From the NCBI RefSeq assembly GCF_000632225.1, contig NZ_JFYV01000054.1, positions 62,001-126,000 of the forward strand: a stretch of DNA of 64,000 bases. Reading direction: 5' to 3'. This DNA comes from Sphingomonas sp. RIT328 (GTDB lineage Bacteria; Pseudomonadota; Alphaproteobacteria; Sphingomonadales; Sphingomonadaceae). Of this stretch, positions 9,720 to 19,467 are shown in pieces. Under the pieces are notes generated by a model that did not search any database, was not told the origin of the DNA, and saw only the letters and a program-made list of their open reading frames with translations. Every line of letters begins with the position of its first letter. The stretch's first letter is position 1. The position numbers and the translations under genes were made by a program.

Positions 9720-10619
9720 TCACGCCGGGAGAGCCGCGCCGCGCTGGATGAGATCGGCGTGGGGAATGCCCGCCAGGCCGAACGTCCGCCAGAGGTGATG
9801 GGTGACCACCGCCCGGCAGATCGCGGACCAGAATCGATCCTCGCCGCTTGGAACGATTTCTTGCCCTTCCAGCCGCTGCGGCCAGTTTCGGTCTAGCATG
9901 CGTCTGGCCTCATCCGCGTGGCCGGACAGCATCAGCCCGACCAGCCTCTCCACCGTGGCTTGCGTATAGGCATCAGGGTCCTTCGGGTGATCGCGCTCAT
10001 GCGGCAAGCGTTCCGACACCCAGGCGCGCAGCTCCCTGCGCATGACGGCGGGGTCCGATGATCGTCTGCTGACATGGCCCGTCGTGAGCGCGCGCCGATC
10101 GAGCACCAAGCCGCTCCCGGACCAGATCACCGGCAGGGGCAGGATGATCACGCCGGCGTGGGGCGCGTCGTTGAAATATTCGATGTCGAACGGCAGCGTG
10201 AGCCGCAGCGCCGGTCCGCCCGGCCGGACCGCCACGATGTCGAAACGCTCGCCCGTCCATTTGGTGACGTGAACCTCGGGCGTCAGGGTGACGGCGAACA
10301 GATCGGCATCGCCACCGGAACCGCCGAAGTCGCCAAGCACCAGCACATCGGGGCCTGATCGTGCCCCGTCACGCTGCCACAGCGTCTTGACGCTCATATA
10401 GCCGCCGCCAAGACGTATCGTACGTGTCGCCGTCGTCACCGCGAGCGCGCGGCAATAGGCATCCGTATCGCCCCCCGGCGGACAGGCGACGACGCGAACC
10501 TCGCCGCCCTTGCCGCGCCATAGCAAACCCAGCGGCGCCGGCTGAGCTGCTCCCGCTACCGGCGTCAGCAGCACAAGGCTGGCGAGCAACGCCCCGAGCC
10601 GATCGAGCCAGACCGCCAT
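9720..10619 (-). CDS. Secreted protein of unknown function
   Basis: 299 residues with a signal peptide (LGALLASLVLLTPVAGAAQ, cleavage near residue 25), so probably periplasmic. The middle contains beta-rich segments (PDVLVLGDFGGSGGDADLFAVTL, FDIEYFNDAPHAGVIILPLPVIWSGSGLVL). The C-terminal third is helical with conserved-looking Trp and Arg residues (SERLPHERDHPKDPDAYTQ, FWSAICRAVVTHHLWRTFGLAG). No enzymatic motif is recognised. It lies 39 bases downstream-side of the RND operon on the same strand but its own start is at the operon-distal side, so it may be read through from the efflux operon. Confidence 0.7.
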   Translation of the reverse strand: MAVWLDRLGALLASLVLLTPVAGAAQPAPLGLLWRGKGGEVRVVACPPGGDTDAYCRALAVTTATRTIRLGGGYMSVKTLWQRDGARSGPDVLVLGDFGGSGGDADLFAVTLTPEVHVTKWTGERFDIVAVRPGGPALRLTLPFDIEYFNDAPHAGVIILPLPVIWSGSGLVLDRRALTTGHVSRRSSDPAVMRRELRAWVSERLPHERDHPKDPDAYTQATVERLVGLMLSGHADEARRMLDRNWPQRLEGQEIVPSGEDRFWSAICRAVVTHHLWRTFGLAGIPHADLIQRGAALPA

Positions 10620-10658
10620 ATCCCGCCGCCCCCCATGTTCGAAAACGCAGGATAGGGG

Positions 10659-12098
10659 CTATCGGACGACGGTCAAAGTCCCATCGGGCACCGGCCCGCC
10701 GGTCGCCTGGAACAGCGCCACCGTATCGGTCAGCCGTGCCGCACGCGCCTGCACCAGCTGCGAGCGCGCCTGCGCATCGGCAGCGGTGGCGTTGAGCAGC
10801 GACAGCGTGCCGACATCGCCGAGCGCGAGCTGACGCCGCACATAGCCGAGCGCCCGGCCCGAGGCATCTGCCGCACGCGTCGCCGCATCGAGCGCCGTGG
10901 CGTCGGTGGCGAGGCCGGTCAGCGCATCGGCGACATCGCCGAACGCCTGTACCACGGCGCCGCGATATTGCGCCTTGGCACCGTCGAGCGCCGCCTCCGC
11001 CGCGCGCTGCTGGTTGCGCAGCGCGCCGGCGTGGAACAGCGGCTGGGTGATGCCGCCGAGCAGCGTCCAGAACGGATTGCCGTCCTTGAACATGTCGCCG
11101 AAGCGCTGCGCCGAGCCGCCGGCATTGGCGCTGAGCGTGATCGAAGGCAGCCGCGCGGCGATCGCGGTGCGCACGTCCGCGCCGGCGCCTTCGAGCTGCG
11201 CCCGTGCCGCGAGCACGTCCGGCCGCCGCGCGACCAGATCGGAAGGGAGAACGGTCGGCAGCCGCGTCGGCAGGGTCAAGGCGGACAGCGACGGCAGCGG
11301 CGGCAGCGCATCGCCGGCGGCGCGGCCGAGCAGCGCGGCGATGAGGACGCGCTGATGCGCCTCCTGCCGGACGAGCGGCGGCAGCACGCCTTCGGCGGTC
11401 GCCACGGCGGTCTGCTGCGTGGCGATATCGGCGGCACCGATCGCGCCGAGCTGCTGGCGACGCAGCAGGCTCGCCAGGATGTCGCGATTGACCGAGATCG
11501 CAATCTGCGCCGCCGCGATCTGATCGGCGAGCGCGGCGCGGGCGATCACCGCCTGCACCAGATTGGCGACGACGGTGGTCCGGCCCGCCGCCAGCCGCTG
11601 CCGCTGCACTTCCGCGGCGGCACGCGCCGACCGGACGCGCGAGCGGGTCGCACCGAACAGGTCGAGCGAATAGCTGACGTTCACCTGCGCGGTGTGCAGC
11701 GTGTAGAGTTGCTGCTGCTGGTCGGCGACCGGCGGCGACAGCGCGTTGGAGACGCGTGCGCGCTCGACATTGTAGCTCGCATCGAGCTGCGGCAGGGCCG
11801 CCCCCGCCGCCACCCCGGCGAGCGCCTGCGACTGGCGCAGCGAGGCATCGGCGCTGGCGATGTCGTTATTGTGGGCGAGCGCCTCGTCGACCAACCGATC
11901 CAGCTCGGGGCTGCCGAACGCCGTCCACCAGTCCGCGCGCGCCGGCGCGGTCGAGAAGGCCTGCGCCGCCCCGCTGGCGGGCGCGATCGGCGCCGGCGTC
12001 GCGGCGGGCGGCAGCGGCGCATGCGCGTCGAGGTCGTGCGGCCCGACCGCACAGGCGGCGGTGGCGCAGGCGAGCAGCAGGACGAGAGCGCGGCTCAT
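10659..12098 (-). CDS. Outer-membrane efflux lipoprotein (TolC/NodT-type) of the RND system
   Basis: 479 residues. A short lipoprotein-like signal (MSRALVLLLACATAACAVGP) is followed by the outer-membrane-factor repeat. Each half begins near WWTAFGSPELDRLVDEAL and ends in long helices with Ala/Arg/Gln coiled-coil character. LVARRPDVLAARAQLEGAGADV and LPSITLSANAG are typical NodT family blocks. It forms the outer-membrane channel for the RND pump encoded just upstream, whose stop codon overlaps this ATG as ATGA. The frame stays open upstream inside the pump gene; that part is not coding. Confidence 0.92.
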   Translation of the reverse strand: MSRALVLLLACATAACAVGPHDLDAHAPLPPAATPAPIAPASGAAQAFSTAPARADWWTAFGSPELDRLVDEALAHNNDIASADASLRQSQALAGVAAGAALPQLDASYNVERARVSNALSPPVADQQQQLYTLHTAQVNVSYSLDLFGATRSRVRSARAAAEVQRQRLAAGRTTVVANLVQAVIARAALADQIAAAQIAISVNRDILASLLRRQQLGAIGAADIATQQTAVATAEGVLPPLVRQEAHQRVLIAALLGRAAGDALPPLPSLSALTLPTRLPTVLPSDLVARRPDVLAARAQLEGAGADVRTAIAARLPSITLSANAGGSAQRFGDMFKDGNPFWTLLGGITQPLFHAGALRNQQRAAEAALDGAKAQYRGAVVQAFGDVADALTGLATDATALDAATRAADASGRALGYVRRQLALGDVGTLSLLNATAADAQARSQLVQARAARLTDTVALFQATGGPVPDGTLTVVR

Positions 12099-15000
12099 GC
12101 CGGCACCTCCGCGGCGGGCGCATCGCCGGCCGGGCCATGGCCGACGTCGCGGCCATGCGCGCCGCGGTCCTCCGGCGGCACCCGTTTCGAGAAACGGTCG
12201 ATCAGCACCGGCAGCACCAGCAGGATGAGCAGCGGCGCGAGCGCCATGCCGCCGACGACGACGAGCGCGAGCGGCTTCTGCACCTGGCTGCCGATGCCGG
12301 TCGACAGCGCCGCGGGCAGCAGGCCGATCGCCGCGACGAGGCAGGTCATCACCACCGGCCGCAGGCTGTGCCGCACCGTCGTGCCGAGCGCGGTGGCGCG
12401 ATCCAGCCCTTCGTCGACCGCATTGTTGAAGGTGGTGACGACGAGGATGCCGTCCATCACCGCGATGCCGAACAGCGCGACGAACCCGATCGCCGCCGAG
12501 ATGCTGAATGCCGTACCGGTCAGCGCCAGCGCGAGCACGCCGCCGACCACCGCCATCGGGATCGCCGCGAAGGCGAGCAGGCTGTCGCGGATCGAGCCGA
12601 AATTGGCGTAGAGCAGCAACAGCATCAGCAGCAGGCTGATCGGCACGACGATCTCCAGCCGGGCGATCGCATTGGTGAGATTGTCGAGCTCGCCCGCCCA
12701 TTCGAGGTGATAGCCGGCGGGCAGATGGACGTTTTTGGTGATCCGCGCCCGCGCCTCGTCGACCGCGCCGCCGAGATCGCGCCCGCGCACCGAGAATTTG
12801 ATCGGGATGTAGCGTTCCTGATGCTCGCGATAGATGAACGATGCGCCCGAAGTGAGGTGGACGTTGGCGACTTCGGACAGCGGCACCTGGATCGTGCTGT
12901 TGCTGCCGTCGGGGGCGGGGGCGCCGATGGTGATGCGGCGGATCGCCTCGAGCGAGTCGCGTTGTTCGGGCTTGAGGCGGACGATGATCGGGAAGTGGCG
13001 GTCGGTCCCCGCCTCATAGAGATCGGCGCTCGAACTGCCGCCCACCGCCGCGGCGACCGTCGCATTGACGTCGTCGGGGGTGAGGCCATAGCGCGCCGCG
13101 CGGGCTCGATCGACGTCGACGCGCACCGTCGGCTGGCCGAGCGACTGGAATACGCCGAGATCCTCGATGCCGCGCACCTGGCTCATCTGATCCTTGATCT
13201 GGTTGGCGTATTTTTCGAGCGTGGCGAGATCGGGCCCGAACAGCTTGATCGAGTTCGCGCCCTTCACGCCCGATGCCGCTTCCTCGACGTTGTCCTCGAT
13301 GATCTGCGAGAAGGAGAAGTCGACGCCGGGATATTTGGCGGTGAGCTTGCTCGACAGCTCGGCGATCAGCGTCTCCTTGGTGACGCCATGCGGCCATTCG
13401 CTGGCGGGCTTGAGCGGCACGAAGAATTCGGCGTTGAAGAAGCCGGTGGCGTCGGTGCCGTCGTCGGGGCGGCCGTGGGCGGAGAGCACCGCGGTCGTCT
13501 CGGGATAGCTGGCGATGATCCGCCGGATGCCGTTCACCGCCGGCTCGCCCGCCTCCAGGCTGATCGAGCCGGGCAGCGTCGCGCGGATATACATATTGCC
13601 CTCTTCGAGATGCGGCAGGAATTCGATGCCGAGCGTCCGCACGCCGATCACCGCGAGCAGCAGCATCAGCGCCGCCCCGCCCAGGGCCAGCACCCGGTTG
13701 CCGAGCGCGAAGGCGGCGGCCGGCTCATAGGCGCGGCGCAGCTTGCCGACGATCCACGTCTCCACCTCCGACAGCTTGTCGGGGAGCAGCAGCGTCGCCA
13801 GCACCGGCGCGACGGTGAAGGTGGCGAGCAGGCCGCCCGTGATCGCGTAGGCATAGGTCTTGGCCATCGGGCCGAAGATATGCCCCTCGACACCGGTCAG
13901 CGTGAACAGCGGCAGGAAGCTCGCGATGATGATCGCGGCGGCGAAGAAGATGCCGCGGCTGACCTCCGACGACGCGCCGAGCACCGCCGAGAAGCGGTTG
14001 GCGAGCGTGTAATGGCCGCGTCCGCTTTCGACATGCGCCGATCGCTCGACCATGTGACGGAAGATATTCTCGACCATGATGACGCAGGCATCGACGACGA
14101 GGCCGAAGTCGAGCGCGCCGACCGACAGCAGATTGGCGCTTTCCCCCTGCAGCACGAGGATCAGGATCGCGAAGGCGAGCGCGAAGGGGATGGTGGCGGC
14201 GACGATGATCGCGCTGCGCAGATTGCCGAGGAACAGCCATTGCAGGGCGAAGATCAGCAGGATGCCGACCACCATGTTCTCGAGCACGGTATGGATGGTG
14301 AGGTGGATGAGGTCGGACCGGTCGTAGATCCGGTCGAGATGCACGCCGGGCGGCAGCACGCCCGAATCGTTGATCTCCGCGACTTCCTTCTGCACCGCCT
14401 GGATCGTCGGCATCGATTGCGCGCCGCGCTGCATCAGCACGATGCCCTGCACGATATCGTCCTGGTCGTTATAGCCGGCGATGCCGAGCCGCGGGCTGTT
14501 GCCGACCTTGACCGTGGCGACGTCCTTGACCAGCACCGGCTGGCCGCCGCCGGTGCCGACGAGCACGTTCTCGATCCCCGCCGGCGTCTGGATCAGGCCG
14601 ACGCCGCGGACGATCGCCGCCTGTGCGCCGAAGTTGATCGTCTGGCCGCCGACATTGCCGTCGCTCTTGGCGATCGCGGCGAGCACCTGGCTGACGGTGA
14701 CGTTGTGCGCGGCGAGCCGGTCGTTGTCGATCACCACGTCATAGGCGCGCAGCTTGCCGCCCCAGCCGGTGACGTCGATCACCCCGGGGATGCGCTTGAA
14801 CCGGCGCTGCAGCACCCAGTCCTGCAACGTCTTGAGGTCCATCACCGAATAGCCCTTGGGCGCGCTGATCTTGTAGCGGTAGATCTCGCCCACCGGGCTG
14901 GTCGGCGACAGCGTCGGCTGCGCGCCGCCGGCGAGCGGCGGCAGCTGCGACAGGCGGTTGATCACCTGCTGCTTCGCCTGGTCGTTGGTGAAATCGTAGC

Positions 15001-15289
15001 TGAACTGGATCTTGACGTCGGACAGGCCGAACAGGCTGATCGCGCGGATCGCGGTGAGGTGCGGGATGCCCGCCATGCCGACCTCGATCGGGATGGTGAC
15101 GTTGCGCTCCATCTCCTCGGCGGAGAGGCCCTGCGTCTGCGTGATCACCTCGACCATCGGCGGGACCGGATCGGGATAGGCTTCGATATTGAGGTTGATG
15201 AAGCCGATCACGCCGGCGGCGAGCATCGCGACGAAGACGCCGACGATGAGCAGCCGCTGGCGCAGCGCGAAGGCGACAATGCGGTTCAT
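12095..15289 (-). CDS. CzcA/CusA-like RND efflux pump permease
   Basis: 1064 residues, full length for the heavy-metal efflux RND family. It is an inner-membrane proton-driven antiporter with 12 predicted helices and two large periplasmic loops. TM1 follows MNRIVAFALRQRLLIVGV, and the TM4 motif reads DFGLVVDACVIMVEN (about residues 390-405), close to the DFGxxVD signature of CzcA-type pumps. FIYREHQERYIPIKFSVRGRDL is the typical second-loop block. The metal specificity cannot be assigned safely, and a non-metal substrate is not excluded. It overlaps the adaptor gene upstream (ATGA) and the channel gene downstream (ATGA), giving a strict three-gene operon facing the regulator genes at 16636. 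Confidence 0.93.
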   Translation of the reverse strand: MNRIVAFALRQRLLIVGVFVAMLAAGVIGFINLNIEAYPDPVPPMVEVITQTQGLSAEEMERNVTIPIEVGMAGIPHLTAIRAISLFGLSDVKIQFSYDFTNDQAKQQVINRLSQLPPLAGGAQPTLSPTSPVGEIYRYKISAPKGYSVMDLKTLQDWVLQRRFKRIPGVIDVTGWGGKLRAYDVVIDNDRLAAHNVTVSQVLAAIAKSDGNVGGQTINFGAQAAIVRGVGLIQTPAGIENVLVGTGGGQPVLVKDVATVKVGNSPRLGIAGYNDQDDIVQGIVLMQRGAQSMPTIQAVQKEVAEINDSGVLPPGVHLDRIYDRSDLIHLTIHTVLENMVVGILLIFALQWLFLGNLRSAIIVAATIPFALAFAILILVLQGESANLLSVGALDFGLVVDACVIMVENIFRHMVERSAHVESGRGHYTLANRFSAVLGASSEVSRGIFFAAAIIIASFLPLFTLTGVEGHIFGPMAKTYAYAITGGLLATFTVAPVLATLLLPDKLSEVETWIVGKLRRAYEPAAAFALGNRVLALGGAALMLLLAVIGVRTLGIEFLPHLEEGNMYIRATLPGSISLEAGEPAVNGIRRIIASYPETTAVLSAHGRPDDGTDATGFFNAEFFVPLKPASEWPHGVTKETLIAELSSKLTAKYPGVDFSFSQIIEDNVEEAASGVKGANSIKLFGPDLATLEKYANQIKDQMSQVRGIEDLGVFQSLGQPTVRVDVDRARAARYGLTPDDVNATVAAAVGGSSSADLYEAGTDRHFPIIVRLKPEQRDSLEAIRRITIGAPAPDGSNSTIQVPLSEVANVHLTSGASFIYREHQERYIPIKFSVRGRDLGGAVDEARARITKNVHLPAGYHLEWAGELDNLTNAIARLEIVVPISLLLMLLLLYANFGSIRDSLLAFAAIPMAVVGGVLALALTGTAFSISAAIGFVALFGIAVMDGILVVTTFNNAVDEGLDRATALGTTVRHSLRPVVMTCLVAAIGLLPAALSTGIGSQVQKPLALVVVGGMALAPLLILLVLPVLIDRFSKRVPPEDRGAHGRDVGHGPAGDAPAAEVPA

Positions 15290-16551
15290 TCGCCGATGCC
15301 CGCTTCGTTGACGAACAGGGCACCGGAGGTGACGATCTTCTCGCCCGCGGCGAGGCCCTGGCGGATGACGACCTGGCCGTCCTGCGCATCGCCGGCGACG
15401 ACGTCGCGTGCGACGAGCAGCCCGTCGGGGCGGACGACCCAGACGCGCGCCTGATCGCCCTCATGGATTACCGCCGCGGCGGGGACGCGGATCGCATCGC
15501 CGCCGGCGGCGCGATGGATCTGGAAGCTGGCGAACATCTGCGGCTTGAGCGCGCCGTCGGGATTGGCGATCGCCGCGCGCACCGGCAGGCGGTGGGTCTG
15601 CGGGTCGAGCGCCGCGCCGACCAGATCGATCCGCGCCTGGAAGCTGCGGCCGGGCAGGGCGGGGGTGGTCACCGTCGCCGAATCGCCGACGTGGATCGCC
15701 GCGGCATCGGTCTCGGCGACCTGCGCGATCAGCCAGACGCGTGAGGGGTCGGTGATCGTCATCACCGGCTTGTCGCCGCCCTGGCTGACATATTGGCCGG
15801 CGGCGACGTCGCGCGTCGCGACCAGCCCGCTGATCGGCGCGTGCAGCGTCGTCACGTCGTGGATGCCCGACACTTCGCCGACGCCCTCCAGCTGGCGGAT
15901 CTCGCCCGGCGACTTGCCGAGCACCGCGAGCTTGTCGCGCGCCGCACCGAGCGCGGCGGCGGCGGTACGCGCGGTCGCCTGCGCCGCGGCGAGGTCGGTC
16001 TGCGCCTGCTGATAGTCCTTCTGCGCGCCGCCCGCGGTCTGGTAGATCAGCCGCTGGCGTTCGGCGTTGCGCGTCGCGGTGGCGAGCTGCGCCTGGGCGT
16101 TCTGATAGGAGGCCCGCGCGGCGAACAGCCCGTTGCGCGCGTCGACGAAGTCGTTGGTGCGGACGAGCAGCAGCGGCTGCCCCTGCCGCACGCGCTGGCC
16201 GGCGTCGACCAGCACGCGCACCACCTGCCCGCTATAGGGCATCAGCACCGGCGTGCTGCGGTCGCCGTCTACCGAGATCGACCCGCTCGCCAGCGTCCGC
16301 GCGTCCGCCGCGCCCATGCCGACCCGCATCGTGCCGAGCGCCGCCATCTGCGTGGCGGTCGGACGAAAGGTGCCGGGCGGCGGCGCGGGCGGCGGCGCGT
16401 CCTCATGATGGGTCAGCCTGCCGATCAGCACGATCAGCAGCACGATCCCGGCGAGCACCACCGCGACGATGGCCAGCCAGCGCCATTGCGCCGGTCGCGA
16501 CAGCGCACGGGCGGGGGCGAGGGGCTCGGGATGTTCGGTAGCGTGCATCAT
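15286..16551 (-). CDS. RND efflux periplasmic adaptor (membrane fusion protein)
   Basis: 421 residues. A single N-terminal membrane anchor (WRWLAIVAVVLAGIVLLIVLIG, about 23-45) precedes barrel-sandwich, alpha-hairpin (ARASYQNAQAQLATATRNAE to AALGAARDKLAVL) and beta-barrel domains. The lipoyl-like halves VVRVLVDAGQRVRQGQPLLLV and APISGLVATRDVAAGQYVSQGG are clear. It bridges the RND pump and the outer-membrane channel. The pump stop/start arrangement is ATGA. Two adjacent ATG codons are possible starts (16551 or 16548); AGGA sits two and five bases before them, so the second may be the real one. There is no His-rich metal-binding tail of the kind some CusB/CzcB proteins have, apart from HHE near residue 48. 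Confidence 0.93.
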   Translation of the reverse strand: MMHATEHPEPLAPARALSRPAQWRWLAIVAVVLAGIVLLIVLIGRLTHHEDAPPPAPPPGTFRPTATQMAALGTMRVGMGAADARTLASGSISVDGDRSTPVLMPYSGQVVRVLVDAGQRVRQGQPLLLVRTNDFVDARNGLFAARASYQNAQAQLATATRNAERQRLIYQTAGGAQKDYQQAQTDLAAAQATARTAAAALGAARDKLAVLGKSPGEIRQLEGVGEVSGIHDVTTLHAPISGLVATRDVAAGQYVSQGGDKPVMTITDPSRVWLIAQVAETDAAAIHVGDSATVTTPALPGRSFQARIDLVGAALDPQTHRLPVRAAIANPDGALKPQMFASFQIHRAAGGDAIRVPAAAVIHEGDQARVWVVRPDGLLVARDVVAGDAQDGQVVIRQGLAAGEKIVTSGALFVNEAGIGE

Positions 16552-16635
16552 GATCCTGCGCGTGCGAAGAAGCTTGGTGCCGATAGGCAGGCTGGCTTAC
16601 AGCGGCCTGACGGATGTTGCGGCGCGGGAGGATGT

Positions 16636-17310
16636 TTGCGCATTTTGCTGATCGAGGATGACGCGGCACTCGCCGATGCGCTGATCGGCGCGCTGCGGCA
16701 GCGGGGCATGACCGTCGACCATGCCGCCAGCGTCGAGGAGGCCGAGGGGTATCTCGCCGCGATTGATCATGCCGCGGTGCTGCTCGATCTCGGCCTGCCC
16801 GATGGCGACGGGCTGGCGCTGCTCCGCCGGATGCGCGCAGACGGCAACGTCCGCCCGGTGCTCGCGCTCACCGCACGGGGCAGCGTCGACGCGCGCATCC
16901 GCGGTCTGCACGGCGGGGCCGACGATTATATCGTCAAGCCGTTCGATCCCGACGAGCTGCACGCCCGCATCCTCGCCGTGCTGCGCCGTCAGGGCGGCTA
17001 TCTCGGTGCGTCGCTGCAATGCGCGCGGCTCGCCTTCGACGTCGAGACGCGGGTCGCGCGCGTCGGCGCGACGCTGCTGCCGCTGTCGACGCGCGAGATC
17101 GAGCTGCTCGAGCTGCTGCTGCGCCGCGGCGGCAACGTCGTGCCGAAGCGGCTGGTCGAGGATCATCTGTTCGGTGCGGGTGGCGATCTCGGCTCCAACG
17201 CGGTCGAGGTCTATGTCCATCGCCTGCGCAAGCGGCTCGACGAGGCGGAGACCGGGGTACGGATCGAGACGGTGCGCGGCGTCGGCTATCTGCTCCGCGC
17301 CGCCGCGTGA
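16636..17310 (+). CDS. OmpR/PhoB-family response regulator
   Basis: 224 residues. The start is TTG at 16636 with GGGAGG about five bases upstream; no ATG fits. The receiver domain has acidic residues Glu7-Asp8-Asp9, phospho-acceptor Asp51 (VLLDLGLPDGDG) and Lys in DDYIVKPFDP. The C-terminal winged helix (about 125-220) ends with VEVYVHRLRKRLDEAETGVRIETVRGVGYLL, typical of the OmpR family. It is divergent from the efflux operon with an 84-base gap and overlaps the kinase gene as GTGA. It therefore likely regulates the RND pump in response to its substrate. Confidence 0.95.
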   Translation: MRILLIEDDAALADALIGALRQRGMTVDHAASVEEAEGYLAAIDHAAVLLDLGLPDGDGLALLRRMRADGNVRPVLALTARGSVDARIRGLHGGADDYIVKPFDPDELHARILAVLRRQGGYLGASLQCARLAFDVETRVARVGATLLPLSTREIELLELLLRRGGNVVPKRLVEDHLFGAGGDLGSNAVEVYVHRLRKRLDEAETGVRIETVRGVGYLLRAAA

Positions 17311-18623
17311 GGCTGCGCGCGCCGCGCTCGCTCGCCGCGCAGTTCGCGCTGCTCCACGGCGTCACGGCGCTGATCGCGGCGCTGATGCTGCCGCTCGGCG
17401 CGGCGATGCTCCACCGCGTCGCGCATCATTACCAGCGCGACGTGCTGCGTCAGCAGGCCGCGGGAATCGCGACGCTGTTGCGCGATCACAGCCCCGCGGC
17501 GGCGATCGAGGCGACCGACATCCTCGCCGGCGGGCTGACGCTCAGCATCGTCGATGCGCGCCGCCGGATCGTCGCGCAGCACGGCCCCTCGCGCCCCGCC
17601 ATGCTCGCCGCGGTGCCGCTTGACCGGCGCGCGCGGCAGATGCGCCGAGGCGCACTCGCCGCCATCAGCCTGCCGGCCGGCGGGCGCTGGATCGTCGTAT
17701 CGCAGGACGACAGCGCGCCCGAAGTGGTCGCCGACGATATCGTCGATGCCTTCCTCGCCCGCTTCGCGCTGCTGCTGGTGCCGCTAATCGTGCTGCTGCC
17801 GCTGACCGGCGTGTGGCTGACCCGGCGGCTGACGCGGCGGATGACCGCGGCATCGGATATCGCCGCGGCGATCGGCCCGCGCACGCTCGACCGCCGGCTG
17901 CCGCACGGCACCTTGCCGTGGGAGGTCGAGCCGCTCGCCGCCGCGACCAATGCTGCGCTCGACCGGCTCGAACAGGCCTTCGCCGCGCAGACCGCCTTCG
18001 CCGCCGACGTGGCGCACGAATTGCGCACGCCGCTCGCGACGATCCGGCTGCGGGCCGATGCGATCCCCGACCCCGCGGTGAGGGCCAAATTGCTCGCCGA
18101 GGTCGATCGCGCGGCGCGGGTCATCACGCAATTGCTCGTCCTCGCCGAACTCGAGCGGCCGATCGACGGGGCGCATGCCAGCGTCGCGCTGTCCGCGGTC
18201 GCCGAGGATGTCGTCGCCGATCGCGCGCCGGCGTTGATCGCGGCGGGCCGGCGGATCGCGCTCGACGATCAGGGCGCGCCGCCGCTGCCCGGCTATGCCG
18301 GCGCGATCCGCCTCGCGCTCGAGAATCTCGTCGACAATGCCGCGCGGTACACGCCGCCGGGGACGCGGATCACCGTGCGCGTCGGTCCGGGGCACGAGAT
18401 CAGCGTCGTCGACGACGGGCCGACGATCGCGCCCGCCGATCTCGAACGGATGGCAACGCGGTTCTGGCGGGCGGGGACGACGCGCAGCGAAGGCTTCGGG
18501 CTCGGCCTGTCGATCGTGCAGCGGGTCGCCGCGGCGCATGGCGGGCGGCTGCTCATCGCTGCGGGATCGGGTGGGCGTGGCCTGTGCGCCACCCTGCGCT
18601 TCGGCCGCGTGCCGCCGCTATAG
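17307..18623 (+). CDS. Membrane sensor histidine kinase partner of the regulator
   Basis: 438 residues starting at a GTG that overlaps the regulator stop (GTGA). Two membrane helices (about 12-32 and 147-168) flank a roughly 115-residue periplasmic sensor, followed by a HAMP-like segment and a dimerisation domain with the phospho-acceptor His near residue 237 (DVAHELRTPLATIRL). The ATPase domain has the N box (ALENLVDNAARYTPPG), a somewhat altered DxGPTI in place of DxGxG, and GFGLGLSIVQRVAAAHGG. The layout matches QseC/CusS-type kinases. Its last bases overlap the stop of the convergent aldo/keto reductase gene. Confidence 0.93.
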   Translation: MRLRAPRSLAAQFALLHGVTALIAALMLPLGAAMLHRVAHHYQRDVLRQQAAGIATLLRDHSPAAAIEATDILAGGLTLSIVDARRRIVAQHGPSRPAMLAAVPLDRRARQMRRGALAAISLPAGGRWIVVSQDDSAPEVVADDIVDAFLARFALLLVPLIVLLPLTGVWLTRRLTRRMTAASDIAAAIGPRTLDRRLPHGTLPWEVEPLAAATNAALDRLEQAFAAQTAFAADVAHELRTPLATIRLRADAIPDPAVRAKLLAEVDRAARVITQLLVLAELERPIDGAHASVALSAVAEDVVADRAPALIAAGRRIALDDQGAPPLPGYAGAIRLALENLVDNAARYTPPGTRITVRVGPGHEISVVDDGPTIAPADLERMATRFWRAGTTRSEGFGLGLSIVQRVAAAHGGRLLIAAGSGGRGLCATLRFGRVPPL

Positions 18624-19448
18624 CATCTCCAGCGGCACCGGCTTCGCGGGGCGCGGGAACAGCCGGTCGAGCGCCGCGAGTTCCTCCGCATCGAGGCGCA
18701 GGTCGGCGGCGGCACGATTGTCGCGGACATGGGCGACCGTGCCCGCCTTGGGGATGGCGAGAATGCCGTCGCGGGCGAGCAGCCAGGCCAGCGCCAGTTG
18801 CGCCGCGCCGACGCCCTTGGCCCGCGCCATCGCGCTTAGCCCGGGGTGCGTGACGAGCCGCCCCTGTTCGACCGGGCTATAGGCCATCGCCGGCAGGCCG
18901 CGTCGGTCGAGCCACGGCAACAGGTCGAGTTCCGGCCCGCGGCGCGTCAGATTGTATAGGATCTGGTTGGTCGCGCAGGTCGTACCGCCCGCGGCGATCA
19001 GTGCGGCCATATCGTCGGAATCGAAATTGCTCACGCCCCAACGCAGGATCTTGCCGGCCGCGACCAGCGCCTCCATCGCCGCCACCGTCTCGGCGAGCGG
19101 TATCCGGCCACGCCAGTGCAACAGGTAGAGATCAAGCCGATCGGTGCCGAGCCGGCGCAGCGAATCGTCGCACGCGACCGGCAGCCGGCTGGCGGAGGCG
19201 TTCTGTGGATAGGCCTTGCTGACGAGGAACACCTCGTCGCGCCGCCCGGTGATCGCCTCGCCGACCAGGCGTTCAGATTCGCCGTCCGCGTACATCTCGG
19301 CGGTGTCGATGAGGGTGAGGCCGAGATCGAGCCCGGCGCGCAGGGCGGCGATCTCGTCGCGTCGCCGGCTGGCGTCCTCCGCCATCATCCAGCTTCCCTG
19401 GCCGAGTGCCGGCAGGGCGATGCCATCGGGAAAGCGGATCATCTTCAT
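18618..19448 (-). CDS. Aldo/keto reductase
   Basis: 276 residues from the preferred start MKMIRFPDGIALPALGQGSW; the frame is open 15 codons further but that part lacks family similarity. This is a cytoplasmic NAD(P)H-dependent TIM-barrel reductase of carbonyl compounds. The catalytic tetrad residues are visible: Asp in LIDTAEMY, Tyr in the same block, Lys in FLVSKAYPQN and His in LYLLHWRG. ILRWGVSNFDSDDM and AIPKAGTVAHVRDN are typical cofactor-side motifs. The palindrome CTATAG at its end supplies the stop codons of both this gene and the convergent kinase gene. Confidence 0.93.
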   Translation of the reverse strand: MKMIRFPDGIALPALGQGSWMMAEDASRRRDEIAALRAGLDLGLTLIDTAEMYADGESERLVGEAITGRRDEVFLVSKAYPQNASASRLPVACDDSLRRLGTDRLDLYLLHWRGRIPLAETVAAMEALVAAGKILRWGVSNFDSDDMAALIAAGGTTCATNQILYNLTRRGPELDLLPWLDRRGLPAMAYSPVEQGRLVTHPGLSAMARAKGVGAAQLALAWLLARDGILAIPKAGTVAHVRDNRAAADLRLDAEELAALDRLFPRPAKPVPLEML

Positions 19449-19467
19449 GGCATCAATCCGACATGGA

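Noticed and set aside
11756..15454. 1232-codon plus-strand open frame opposite the RND pump
   Set aside because: It mirrors the real pump and adaptor genes; its product is Arg/Asp/Ala/His-rich without any domain. Long antisense frames are expected in such GC-rich coding DNA.
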